Shown here: positions 1 through 7,754 of the stretch, piece by piece
Position numbering within the stretch: position 1 is the first letter of the stretch
How the letters are laid out: every line of letters begins with the position of its first letter
Assembly: GCA_024233575.1 (NCBI GenBank)
Contig: JACKPN010000014.1
Span: 1-40,646 of the forward strand
DNA from: Chlamydiales bacterium
GTDB taxonomy: Bacteria > Chlamydiota > Chlamydiia > Chlamydiales > Criblamydiaceae
Length of the DNA: 40,646 nt
Direction: 5' to 3'
The notes under the pieces: generated by a model
Told to the model about the DNA's origin: nothing
Database searches by the model: none
Seen by the model: only the letters and a program-made list of their open reading frames with translations
Made by a program: the position numbers and the translations under genes

Positions 1-1697
1 TTTTGATAGGTATCCTTCAACTCTTTTTCTTTCTGGAGTCTTTTTTCCAAAGAACCGATTTGAGATTGTTTCCTTTCGAGAGCTTTTTCCTTTTCTCCTA
101 TCATTTTATCTGTTTCGGTATGGAATTTGCGCTCCCAGCCGTTAAGGGTGCGAATCGATCCAGCCTTCTTAATGGATTGAGCCACTTCATCATGCCACAA
201 GGCAATCCTTGGGTAGTTGGTGAAAAAAGCATTGCGATAAGCCTCGGCCTCTTGAAAAGAAACTTCGACTCCATAGTCATTTTTTGCTACTGCCATGAAG
301 CCAGTCTCTCGTTGTCCGTAAATGAATCCAAAGTTAACAGCTTTTGCACAGGTGCGCTGCTCTTTGGTGATTTCGTCTGGGGCTATATTCAAAATTCTAG
401 AAGCCGTTAACCTGTGGAGGTCTTCTCCGTGTCTGTAGGCATTCAGCATATTTTCTTCCTTAGCTACGATAGCGACTAGCCGTAGTTCAATTTGACTATA
501 GTCAGCTACCACAAAGACTTTTTCCTTGGAGGGCTTAATACAAGTCTTAAAGGTCCCATTTGGGAAGTTTTGTGTATTGGGTTTGCTGGATGCAAATCTA
601 CCTGTTCTGGCACGGCCATGCATAAAGTTTGGGTGGATTCTCTTTGTAATGGGGTTAGCAAGGGCCGATAAGCTTTCTCCAAAAGTAGAGAGCCTTGTTT
701 TCAAGCAGGTGTACTGAAGGTATTTATCGATAAGTGGGTCATCCTTGTGTTTAGCCAACTCTTTTTTTCCTAGCTTCGGCAGACCATTTTTCCCTTTTGT
801 GATTTCGTAGCCGTTTTTTGAGAAGTGCTCACAAAACCTCTCTTGTATTTCCTTTGAGCTATTCATATTTTCGATGCTTAGCTCGTTTTGTATTTCATCT
901 TCCAATGAAGTGAATTCCCTCTGCCACAGTTCAACTAGCTGTTGGTGCTGGTTCCAGTCAAAAGGAATACCCGCAAGTTCCATGGAAGCCGTAGGGAGAA
1001 TAACGCGGTTGAATATTTGGGTGATGGGCATCATTTTTCTTTGGCTTATCTCTTCAAGGAGTTTGTCGCAGATTTTTTTAACAATGACAGCATCGTGTGC
1101 AGCATAGGTGATTTGTTCAGTTCGCAACTCACCAGACCAGTCGGAAGTCTGTTCTTCTTTGGAAATCTCGAGTCCTAAGTATTCCCTGGACAATTCCGAT
1201 AACTTCTTTCCTGCACCTCCACCATTTAAAATGAGGTCCATCAATAGAGTGCATCCAACTTTGATGGGTTGAATGCCTGAGTGGAGGAGGAATTTTACGT
1301 CGAATTTTGCATTGTGAAAAACCAAGGGTTTGCTCCAAAGCTCATGAAGAGTTTCGATGTCCACGTGTGCTAAGTCAAAAACAAAGGCTTCATTTTCTGA
1401 CGCAAATTGAATTGTTCGAATTTTGGATAAGTAGGGATCAAGACCTGCTTGGGGATGATGTTTCCATTCACTAAGAGGTGTCGTTTCAATATCACAGCCG
1501 AAGATACCGTTATAGAGCTTTAAAGCCTCGACAGCTTGAAGGGCTTGTGAAGTGTCAGTGACAAGAACGTGGTTGATTCCCCTCAAAAGCTCATTTTTAA
1601 TAGTCGGCGCAGAACAATATTCACTTTGAGCTATGGGTACAGTATTTAAGCAACCATGAAGCTTCTTGAGGCTACCTTTTACAGAGAAAACAGACAT
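1..1697 (-). CDS. Family A DNA polymerase with 3'-5' exonuclease domain (partial, cut by left edge)
   Basis: Template-directed DNA polymerase, probably the replicase of the integrated element. 565 codons are present from ATG at 1697, preceded by a strong AGGAGG-type ribosome site; the frame is open to base 1, so the C-terminus is missing. Exonuclease motifs are complete: DIE at residues 69-71, HNAKFD at 128-133, and YAAHDA at 198-203. The polymerase domain shows RTGRF near 364-368, motif A DYSQIELR at 399-406 and motif B, R448 to YG, including KAVNFGFIYG at 452-461. No 5' nuclease domain precedes the exonuclease, unlike bacterial PolI but like many phage and plasmid enzymes. After the LNGWERKF segment (about 518-525) the protein runs into a Lys/Glu-rich, coiled-coil-like stretch, at least residues 530-562, where family members usually continue to the QG motif. 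Motif C lies outside the window. The family call is firm; the replicase role is inferred from the neighbouring primase. Confidence 0.93.
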   Translation of the reverse strand, partial: MSVFSVKGSLKKLHGCLNTVPIAQSEYCSAPTIKNELLRGINHVLVTDTSQALQAVEALKLYNGIFGCDIETTPLSEWKHHPQAGLDPYLSKIRTIQFASENEAFVFDLAHVDIETLHELWSKPLVFHNAKFDVKFLLHSGIQPIKVGCTLLMDLILNGGGAGKKLSELSREYLGLEISKEEQTSDWSGELRTEQITYAAHDAVIVKKICDKLLEEISQRKMMPITQIFNRVILPTASMELAGIPFDWNQHQQLVELWQREFTSLEDEIQNELSIENMNSSKEIQERFCEHFSKNGYEITKGKNGLPKLGKKELAKHKDDPLIDKYLQYTCLKTRLSTFGESLSALANPITKRIHPNFMHGRARTGRFASSKPNTQNFPNGTFKTCIKPSKEKVFVVADYSQIELRLVAIVAKEENMLNAYRHGEDLHRLTASRILNIAPDEITKEQRTCAKAVNFGFIYGQRETGFMAVAKNDYGVEVSFQEAEAYRNAFFTNYPRIALWHDEVAQSIKKAGSIRTLNGWERKFHTETDKMIGEKEKALERKQSQIGSLEKRLQKEKELKDTYQ

Positions 1698-2122
1698 GAT
1701 TCCTCCTTTGTTGGCACATGTAGGTAGGTGTTGGCAGAAATATAGGCACATGAAATATATCTATAAATCCCTTTTAACCAGACAGATATGGTGTGTTTTG
1801 AAAGTTGTTGGCAATGTTGGCTAATGAATTTCTTTTTATTGATGGACTTTAGTCCTATCCACGATGCGGAAAGCCCTGGATTCTCTTTGATGATAATGAA
1901 GATGTCTGGTTTCTGCGGCGTATAGAGTGGTAAGTTATGGTTTGTTATTTTCCACGAAAGACTATATTTTAAACTTCTCCCTATAGCCAACATTGCCAAC
2001 ATCTGGTATTTAGCTGCTGAATATCTCTTTAGATGACTAATAACAAGTGCTTTAAGTGTAGAAATATTTGAATTTCTGTAGCCAACATTTTTGCCAACAG
2101 CTGCCATCATTGCCAACATCAT
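1679..2122 (-). CDS. Possible small protein, 147 aa, uncertain
   Basis: An open frame starts with ATG inside the ATGA that ends the primase gene and stops just inside the start of the polymerase gene. That spacing suits an operon gene. Against it, the predicted protein matches no family I know, has odd composition (runs such as MLAMLA and many Ile/Tyr/Ser), and lies over a cluster of GTTGGC repeats, so the frame may be a by-product of repeats. It has no recognisable domain, signal peptide or convincing membrane segment. It could instead be a non-coding spacer with replication or control sites. I give it even odds at best. Confidence 0.35.
   Translation of the reverse strand: MMLAMMAAVGKNVGYRNSNISTLKALVISHLKRYSAAKYQMLAMLAIGRSLKYSLSWKITNHNLPLYTPQKPDIFIIIKENPGLSASWIGLKSINKKKFISQHCQQLSKHTISVWLKGIYRYISCAYISANTYLHVPTKEESCLFSL
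1804..2119. repeat. Cluster of GTTGGCAAT-type repeats, iteron-like
   Basis: A 17-base sequence, GTTGGCAATGTTGGCTA, occurs on the plus strand at 1807-1823 and exactly inverted at 1984-2000. Related copies follow on the minus strand at about 2080-2098 (AATGTTGGC and TGTTGGCAAAA) and 2107-2119 (GATGTTGGCAATGATG). A further GTGTTGGCAG lies near 1728-1737. The cluster sits between the primase/helicase and polymerase genes. Such spaced short repeats beside replication genes are typical of replication origins with iterons, but binding by an initiator is only inferred; they could also be a protein-coding repeat or a translation control site. Confidence 0.6.
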
Positions 2123-4497
2123 TTCACCTCCGATTTGTTCACCACATACTTTTGTGATTTTGTATCGGGAACTTCACTGATCCATCGGTAAGAAGCAAGC
2201 GTACTTAAGACATCATCAGTAAAGCACTTCCCAGACACAGTACGCAGGTCATGCTTGAACTGTTGTTGGAACTCGCGTTTTGCAAAGATTTTTTTATTTT
2301 CATTCGTGGCAAGGCTCGACTTTAAAATCTTCTCACTGATTTTCTTTGCAGAGATAAGAACCTGTTCGTCATAGTCTGTTCTTTGCAGGTGAGCAGCCTG
2401 GTCGAAAAACCAACGACCGACAGCCTCAGCTTGGTACCAGGTTCTTTTATCGATTTGCGCCCTCTCTGGATTATCTGTGCTACTGCAGACTTTAAAAAGG
2501 GCCGCAAGTCTAGTAACCTGTGTGGTAATCTTGCTGCCGATGTCTCGCAAATCCTCAAGTGAATTTCCACGCGCCATTTCCTTTTCGATTTCATTAAAGA
2601 AATCTCTTCTGGCTCTTGCTGCATCTTCATCTAAATAGACTTCGGTGATGCTTTCTTTTTTAAAGAGATTACTGATTAGTTTATGATAAGGGGTAACAAC
2701 TTCCTGATTGTAGACTGGATCGTCCTCTGATTCAAAACGCGTGCCGATTGTGCTTGTGCAGAGGATTGGTAAAATCCTAGCGATGAGACCAGAGCCACGG
2801 AGACGGGTATCAGAGAGAAAATCACGACATCTGTCTGGTTGAACAATAATAGTAACGTGGCACGCAGGCTCTTTTATGAAAAGGTGCTCTCCGTCTGGCG
2901 TGTTCCCGATACGATCACGTGAAATCGAGTCACCCCATGTTGCCTTTAGTAGGAGAGCATCATTAAGAGACCCATCAGTACCATGTCCATTTCCTCTAAT
3001 GTAGTCCAGAACATTGCCACCGTCTAAAGTCATTACAGCAAAAGACCCATTATTTTCTTCAAGAAGTTTAAATAGGGCTGGATCAGTGAAATTGTCTGTG
3101 ATATAGCGATAGGGTTTTGGTTTGTAACTTTCCAGTTCCTTTTCGATAATCTCCAGTTGTTGAGCTTTCTCTTCAGTGGGTATTTTTCCCTTCAATATCT
3201 TCCTCTCTTCATCTTTTGCCGCCTTTTGCCGAGCTTTATAGGACCTTAAGTCGTCTAAATAACGCACCTTGTCCTCATCTTGGTGCTGGGTGATTGGAGC
3301 AAACGCAGTTTTTAAAACGTTGCTCTTCCGTTCTCCACTTTCAGCAATTATCATGAAAAAGAAGCATGTGAAGTGAGATAGAGTTTCTTTTTCGAAAACT
3401 TTCACGGTTCCCTTGGTTGCGACTGATGCTGCGGAAAGGACAGCCGCACAACAGAGTTCCAAAGGTGTTTTTGAAACTATCTGCATCTCTTTAGCCATAT
3501 CGCGAAGGAGTGGTGGTAAGCAATCTACAGGAAATGGTTCTCCTGTAGTTGTTGTTGTGGTCTTGATGGGGATAGGCTCTTTAGAGGCATGCTGTTTTGG
3601 TTGTTGAAAGGTTTTGTTCAGCCCACTCAATGCAGTATCTATGGTCCTATCTAGGTAATCTTCTCTTTCCCATTTGCTTCTGTATAGGGAAGAGCCCATC
3701 ATCAGGCGTTTAATTTGTTCGATATTCTGGGTATAAAACGCCAGAAAATTGGCAAGAGAAAGATCTAAGGCGGACCTATCCTCTGATTCACCCAAATCTG
3801 CGTCATCATACAACCTCTTGAACTTATCGCAGCTCTTACTTGAGCGTGCGCGCTTGAGGATCTGTTCGTCTTCCATCGGTGGAGAAGTTGTGAAAGCATT
3901 ACTACAAAAATATGGGCTTTCGCTTGCTGGGAAGAATTGCCTATAGATTGAAATCATCTCTTCATCGGAGACTTCACGAATGGGTAAATCCAAAAGTACA
4001 TCTCCAGTAAGGGTGGCAAACTTTTTCTCATAGTAAATTTCAATATCCGAGTTGGTCCCCTGGATGTTTTTCGCTTTAAATCGCAGAGCTTCATTTTCTA
4101 GCTCTGGTGGATTACCACGAAGGAATATGTGGACACCTGTTCCAGAGCGGCTGATTTCTGTGTAGCTCTTAGTTTTTTCAACCAGATTTTTCGCCCAGGG
4201 GAGTAAATCCCCTGAATTTGCATTCCTTACGTGGTCCAAATCGATAAAGATGAGACGGAGTTCTGAATGAAGACAAATTGCAGGCAGGTAATCTTTTTCA
4301 TAGCTGCTAATTATTTTTTCGAAGCATTCCCACGTTTGTGGATCGTTGCACTTTGCATTCTTCCCACAGGTTTGAATCGGTTTTCCATTTGAATCACTTA
4401 AAACCCATATAGGATGCTGAAAAAATTCTTCAAAGGCTTGATAATGAGGTTTACCAAACATTTTTTCTTGTATTGTTGTTTTGTGTGTTATTAACAT
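2119..4497 (-). CDS. Primase-polymerase (AEP) fused to DUF3987 helicase-like domain
   Basis: Likely replication protein of the element. The N-terminus is an archaeo-eukaryotic-type primase-polymerase domain: the metal-binding DLD pair is at residues 86-88, the SGTGVHIFLRG segment with H123 at about 118-128, and a third acidic site near E153. Residues about 239-290 (SALDLSLANFLAFY, then LYRSKW and DRTIDTAL) match the helical primase C-terminal domain seen after AEP in NrS-1-type phage polymerases. From about 327 the protein is DUF3987, with an unusual Walker A-like ESGERKS at 386-392 and a VQPD segment; a charged coiled-coil stretch lies near 415-465. The C-terminus may be a winged helix. The start could be ATG at 4497 or the ATG 12 codons later; neither has a strong ribosome site. 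The architecture is clear, whereas primase and unwinding activity are inferred. Confidence 0.88.
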   Translation of the reverse strand: MLITHKTTIQEKMFGKPHYQAFEEFFQHPIWVLSDSNGKPIQTCGKNAKCNDPQTWECFEKIISSYEKDYLPAICLHSELRLIFIDLDHVRNANSGDLLPWAKNLVEKTKSYTEISRSGTGVHIFLRGNPPELENEALRFKAKNIQGTNSDIEIYYEKKFATLTGDVLLDLPIREVSDEEMISIYRQFFPASESPYFCSNAFTTSPPMEDEQILKRARSSKSCDKFKRLYDDADLGESEDRSALDLSLANFLAFYTQNIEQIKRLMMGSSLYRSKWEREDYLDRTIDTALSGLNKTFQQPKQHASKEPIPIKTTTTTTGEPFPVDCLPPLLRDMAKEMQIVSKTPLELCCAAVLSAASVATKGTVKVFEKETLSHFTCFFFMIIAESGERKSNVLKTAFAPITQHQDEDKVRYLDDLRSYKARQKAAKDEERKILKGKIPTEEKAQQLEIIEKELESYKPKPYRYITDNFTDPALFKLLEENNGSFAVMTLDGGNVLDYIRGNGHGTDGSLNDALLLKATWGDSISRDRIGNTPDGEHLFIKEPACHVTIIVQPDRCRDFLSDTRLRGSGLIARILPILCTSTIGTRFESEDDPVYNQEVVTPYHKLISNLFKKESITEVYLDEDAARARRDFFNEIEKEMARGNSLEDLRDIGSKITTQVTRLAALFKVCSSTDNPERAQIDKRTWYQAEAVGRWFFDQAAHLQRTDYDEQVLISAKKISEKILKSSLATNENKKIFAKREFQQQFKHDLRTVSGKCFTDDVLSTLASYRWISEVPDTKSQKYVVNKSEVK

Positions 4498-4532
4498 AAT
4501 TGTAGTCCGTATGTAGTATTGACAGTTTGAAT

Positions 4533-4558
4533 AGGCGCTGGATGGCGTTCCAGCGCCT
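4533..4558 (+). terminator. Hairpin with T-tail, terminator-like
   Basis: Perfect 10-base arms AGGCGCTGGA (4533-4542) and TCCAGCGCCT (4549-4558) enclose a six-base loop, and the plus strand continues with a T-run at 4558-4562. It stands between the helix-turn-helix gene and the primase gene, both on the minus strand. The T-run is on the plus side, so it would stop transcription entering from the left; on the minus strand it may act as a weak stop or attenuator between the genes. Confidence 0.7.
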
Positions 4559-4564
4559 TTTTCA

Positions 4565-4888
4565 CTAAAAATTAAATTGCAATTGCACCCACCTTGCTTC
4601 AGGGCTTTCCTTTCGCTCTTGTGGAAAGTGCAGCACTGGTTTTGTTGCTTCAGGTTGTGATTGGTGCCATTCGATTAAATCTTCCTTAGGATAGTGAACT
4701 GTATTCTTGTCTATTTTGATGAAAGGTGGACCACTCCCTTTTTTTTGCTCTCTTCTTAGCTGTGTCCTGTTTTTCAGGAACCCCCAATTTAAGAGGTCTG
4801 TTTCATTTAAATTTGCGGGAAGAGAGTTGTATATCTTTTCTATCCACAGTTGTAGGCAGTTATCTATAGAGTAATTAATTTTTGACAT
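4565..4888 (-). CDS. Small helix-turn-helix DNA-binding protein, 107 aa
   Basis: Probable DNA-binding regulator or excisionase-type protein of the element. I place the start at ATG 4888, directly behind an AGGAGGG ribosome site; a longer frame to 5041 has no such site and overlaps the upstream gene. The middle part (DLLNWGFLKNRTQLRR, then PPFIKIDKNTVHYPKEDL and IEWH) has the layout of the MerR/AlpA-like family: a helix-turn-helix followed by a small beta wing and a helix ending in W-x-x. Such proteins control excision or early operons in integrative elements. It overlaps the upstream 81-residue gene by 14 bases. The binding target is unknown. Confidence 0.72.
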   Translation of the reverse strand: MSKINYSIDNCLQLWIEKIYNSLPANLNETDLLNWGFLKNRTQLRREQKKGSGPPFIKIDKNTVHYPKEDLIEWHQSQPEATKPVLHFPQERKESPEARWVQLQFNF

Positions 4889-5120
4889 GGTTGATTCCCT
4901 CCTGTTTCTTAGCCTTGTTATTACTAAGGAGAAACTCAAAGTATTTGTCCTCAATAATATATATTCTTGACGAGACCCTAACCAAACACTCTTCGAGTCC
5001 TGGTGGGTTTTTGAATAACATCCATCTAATCGAGTTTTCACTCATGAAAGGATGTTTGTTTGCAAAATCTCTGATACTGAGAAGATTAGGTATCTTCTGC
5101 TTGTCTGTTTCTACTGTCAT
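4875..5120 (-). CDS. Small helix-turn-helix protein, 81 aa
   Basis: First gene of the element's replication-side cluster. ATG 5120 follows a CAGGAGG ribosome site with eight-base spacing; this chooses it over the longer frame beginning at 5159. LLSIRDFANKHPFMSENSIR followed by WMLFKN and a short hairpin around RVSSRIYIIEDKYFEF resembles the DNA-binding fold of AlpA/excisionase-like proteins: helix, turn, recognition helix, wing. The C-terminus is basic (NNKAKKQ). With its overlapping partner downstream it forms a pair of small DNA-binding proteins, possibly a recombination directionality factor and an operon regulator. Which does which cannot be told from sequence. Confidence 0.68.
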   Translation of the reverse strand: MTVETDKQKIPNLLSIRDFANKHPFMSENSIRWMLFKNPPGLEECLVRVSSRIYIIEDKYFEFLLSNNKAKKQEGINHVKN

Positions 5121-5253
5121 GGGATAACCTCCTGGGTTAAAGGAGATCAAAAGGAACATAAAATCTCATTCGAACCAATGTTCATATTCATTGACCCAAA
5201 TCGAGACTTTAGTGATACTGGGGGAAGGAAAGGCCGTCTAAACTTTTCCGTTC

Positions 5254-5283
5254 GGTCCGATTGTATACCACTACTTTCGGACC
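5254..5283. promoter_or_regulatory. Inverted repeat GGTCCGA in the gap before the small HTH genes
   Basis: GGTCCGA at 5254-5260 and TCGGACC at 5277-5283 form a seven-base inverted repeat around a 16-base AT-rich centre. It lies in the 180-base gene-free gap between the start of the small DNA-binding genes and the end of the plasmid-type recombinase, all on the minus strand. It could be an operator for one of the small HTH proteins or a weak stop for the recombinase transcript. Confidence 0.4.
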
Positions 5284-5300
5284 TACCTTTTTCTCGATCC

Positions 5301-6233
5301 TTAAATCTCTAAGTTTCTTGGTAAATGTTTAATATTCAATAATTCCTTAACTTTTTTTCTAGTTAGCTTCATTCGTTGTAGTAAATCAGAAGCATATGTC
5401 CACTGCAGGGTCTTCGCAGATACTTTAAATCCAAGGTTTGCATTAATGCCTGCTTTTTCGAATACTTTTGTAAAATGTGTGCGGTAGACTTGATTCCCTT
5501 TGGATGTGACAAATAAATACTTCGTTTTATTGCTTCGATGGGACTTACTGTCTTTTAAATATTCTTGCATCTCATTGGCTATGGCAGCATCGGTTTGGAC
5601 TGTGAACGACTCCTTTCCTTTTCTGTAGGTTATTCTTAGATTTTTACTAAAATCCAGGTCATCAACTGTTAAGTCGAGAACTTCGCTTAGCGTTCTAGCA
5701 GTATTTACCAGTAACTTTGCAACTAATGCATCTCGTCTGGAAATTTTTTCGAGTTCGTCACGAAACTCCCACCATTCTTTTAAGGTTAGCGTTTTGGGTG
5801 AGCTTGCTCGTATTGCGTTCTGAATTTTCAATTCAGGCGGAGCTTGCAAACGACTAATGTGCCCATTTGTTTGCTCATATAAAAAATTTACAAAGCTCAT
5901 AAGAGCTTGAAGTTTTGTATTTTTCTCGTCTTCTTCCCATCCAGAATTTTCGACTAATTGAGTCAGCATATATTTTTGGTTGTGGTTAAGGGTGTCAACA
6001 TCCCATTTTTTTTCGATGACTTTAGAATCTATCAGGCTTTGAAGGTGCTGATAGATTTCCAATACCATTTCAGACCTGACTTCAGGGGACTCTTCCATTT
6101 CAGTTTTCCACCAATCTAAAGCTGATTGAATGGAAACCCCATCAAGCAATTCATTAAATGTTCTATGAGCGATGTTGATCCTATCATCCCTTTTCCACTT
6201 GGCTGTTTGAAGGTCTTTGACTGACTTTTTCAT
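5301..6233 (-). CDS. Chlamydial-plasmid-type (pGP7/pGP8-like) tyrosine recombinase homologue, active site degraded
   Basis: A 310-residue protein with the layout of the two recombinases carried by the chlamydial virulence plasmid. The segment RRDALVAKLLVNTARTLSEV followed by LDLTVDDLDF matches the first catalytic-arginine region as I remember it from pGP7-D and pGP8-D; an N-terminal core-binding part with FVNFLYEQTNG also fits. The catalytic region is damaged. Where active enzymes have H-x-x-R, this protein reads KTLQWTYA, so histidine and arginine both seem replaced, and it ends at NIKHLPRNLEI, before any nucleophile tyrosine. The first arginine (in ART) remains. It may be a DNA-binding accessory protein or a decaying gene. 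The stop codon is clean and the frame long, so recent pseudogene formation is not evident. Confidence 0.78.
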   Translation of the reverse strand: MKKSVKDLQTAKWKRDDRINIAHRTFNELLDGVSIQSALDWWKTEMEESPEVRSEMVLEIYQHLQSLIDSKVIEKKWDVDTLNHNQKYMLTQLVENSGWEEDEKNTKLQALMSFVNFLYEQTNGHISRLQAPPELKIQNAIRASSPKTLTLKEWWEFRDELEKISRRDALVAKLLVNTARTLSEVLDLTVDDLDFSKNLRITYRKGKESFTVQTDAAIANEMQEYLKDSKSHRSNKTKYLFVTSKGNQVYRTHFTKVFEKAGINANLGFKVSAKTLQWTYASDLLQRMKLTRKKVKELLNIKHLPRNLEI

Positions 6234-6262
6234 TTTGGTGTATATCCTGTATGTTTTATTGA

Positions 6263-6319
6263 ATTCATGAATGTATCAAATGTCTCAATAATGTTCAACT
6301 GTTCAAATGAATATTCATT
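6263..6319. promoter_or_regulatory. Two palindromes between the recombinase genes
   Basis: The 119-base gap between the two recombinases holds a perfect 14-base palindrome, AATGAATATTCATT, at 6306-6319, and a 10-base palindrome, ATTCATGAAT, at 6263-6272. Nearby are spaced copies of TGTTCAA-like words (6293-6305). The same ATATTC core recurs in the gap upstream of the integrase. These look like binding sites for an integrase, an excisionase or a repressor, but the protein is not known. Confidence 0.45.
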
Positions 6320-6352
6320 AAAATATTTCTAAAAACCTTAATAAACAGATGG

Positions 6353-7420
6353 TTACACAATTTTTCCCCCTAGATTTTCAAGAGAAGTTCGAATAAATTC
6401 TAAGGAAGGATTGGTATAATGCATCGTCATAGCTAAAGTTTTGTGTCCAACGATCTGCGCGATGACATTTGCTGGTATTTTCAATTCACTTAGTAGACTT
6501 ACCGTCGTATACCTCGTGCAATGCGTAGTAAAGTCGTCAATTTCAGCCTCTGCTACAACTTTTTTCCAAGTCTCTCTGAACTCAATAGGCTTATCTTGGC
6601 ATCGCCCAGGAAAAATATAGTCTTCCTGGTCACCATCAAATGAATTTAGGTAGTTTTTTAGGTGACTAAGTGCTGGTTCAACGAGGGGTACGGTTCGGCT
6701 TTCTCCATTCTTTGTATTTTCTAGATAGATTTCCTCTTTTTCAAATGAGAAGTGTTTTCTTTTGAGATACCGCGCCTCACTTTTGCGGAAACCAGTACAT
6801 AGTAAAAGGGAGAAGAGTGGTAAGACATATGGTTTTGAATTTTGTTCGCAAAATGTAAGGAGTTTTTGGCATTCGCTGAAGGTAAGGACCTTTTTCTTCT
6901 TTTTAACTTCCTTCTTCTTTTTCAAATTTCTCACAGGATTTTTAGGAATAAGCCTCCACTCTTTGCACACTTTTTCCAAAACGCAAGAGAGTGCTGTGGC
7001 ATATCGATTGATTGTCGCACTTTTCCTAGACTTCCCGTATCTATCGGGAGTATTTTGTAGCTTTTCAAGAGCCTTGCTTATCAAATCTTCTGTGATATTG
7101 GTGATGACGTGGTGGCCAAGCTGCTCTTTCCACCAAGTTAATTGTCCAAGGCGCGTTTTGAAATTTGTTGATGAGGGGTCGAGTTCACTATCAATGAAAC
7201 GATCAATAAGATCGCAAAGTAGCGTTCTTCTCATGGTAGCTGTATCAGTTACATCACCATTTGCAAGGGCATTGATGATGTCATATTTCCACTGCTTGGC
7301 GGCTCTGAAGTTAGAAAAGCTACGGGATTGGTGCTGATAGCCTTTTTTTCGGATTTGGACACGATAGATGGTCCCTTTTTTGCCTTCGAGTTTTTCAATA
7401 CCTGGTTCATTTGTTTTCAT
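6353..7420 (-). CDS. int: Tyrosine integrase of the element, 355 aa
   Basis: Site-specific recombinase expected to insert and excise the element at the neighbouring tRNA-Ser gene. An N-terminal basic arm-type DNA-binding region (KKGTIYRVQIRKKGYQHQS) is followed by a core-binding SAM-like domain and a complete catalytic domain. R is in LCTGFRKSEARYL, H-x-x-R in THCTRYTTVSLL, the second histidine in IVGHKTLAMT, and the nucleophile tyrosine in MHYTNP. ATG 7420 has a GGGGGAG ribosome site eight to nine bases upstream; a TTG 36 bases earlier is possible but poorer. The gene sits 335 bases from the tRNA 3' end, the usual place for an integrase of a tRNA-targeted element. All catalytic residues are present, so it should be active. 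Confidence 0.93.
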   Translation of the reverse strand: MKTNEPGIEKLEGKKGTIYRVQIRKKGYQHQSRSFSNFRAAKQWKYDIINALANGDVTDTATMRRTLLCDLIDRFIDSELDPSSTNFKTRLGQLTWWKEQLGHHVITNITEDLISKALEKLQNTPDRYGKSRKSATINRYATALSCVLEKVCKEWRLIPKNPVRNLKKKKEVKKKKKVLTFSECQKLLTFCEQNSKPYVLPLFSLLLCTGFRKSEARYLKRKHFSFEKEEIYLENTKNGESRTVPLVEPALSHLKNYLNSFDGDQEDYIFPGRCQDKPIEFRETWKKVVAEAEIDDFTTHCTRYTTVSLLSELKIPANVIAQIVGHKTLAMTMHYTNPSLEFIRTSLENLGGKIV

Positions 7421-7754
7421 GCTATCGGCTCCCCCTGACGCTAGTTTCGTCAACAATATTCATGGATATAGCAAAATGTGAATTAATATTCAAATGTACA
7501 ATTGAACCATATTCGATATTCGTGTTAAATTTCAGGAAAAGAACAGGATGAGGTGTTCGTATGGATTGGATCTGATAGACCTGGATTTTATAGATGTGTG
7601 TGGACATGAAAAGTCCTCCTCTTTCAATTGCTGAGAATTGCTGTGCAGATTTTGTGCAGAATCCGACTTTGGCGCTTTCTCGGCAGGTTCAACAAAATTT
7701 ATTTAAAAAGCATAAATCTTGTTGAGAGAAGGATATAAAGGGGAAATGAAGAAA
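7421..7754. other. Gene-free stretch with ATATTC repeats, candidate attachment region
   Basis: 334 bases between the integrase start and the tRNA 3' end with no convincing gene. Four ATATTC words occur at about 7457-7461 (as AATATTC), 7486-7491, 7509-7514 and 7516-7521, the last two in ATATTCGATATTCG. A pair of GAATTGCTG/TGTGCAGA-type short repeats lies at 7626-7662. The position beside an integrase gene and a tRNA end is where arm-type integrase sites are expected. The crossover core would be the tRNA 3' end itself; its second copy should be off the left edge. Confidence 0.5.

Noticed and set aside
3..1178. Several plus-strand open frames over 1-1178
   Set aside because: They are shadows of the minus-strand DNA polymerase, whose frame is uninterrupted for 565 codons with all family motifs.
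1129..1338. Minus-strand 69-residue open frame
   Set aside because: It is in another frame of the polymerase exonuclease region and has no ribosome site; not evidence of a frameshift.
5301..6233. Simple pseudogene call for the plasmid-type recombinase
   Set aside because: The 310-codon frame has no internal stops and the N-terminal domains are well kept; loss of catalytic residues alone does not prove decay.
6762..7337. 191-residue plus-strand frame over the integrase
   Set aside because: Antisense shadow; Phe/Leu-rich from reverse reading of Lys/Glu codons.
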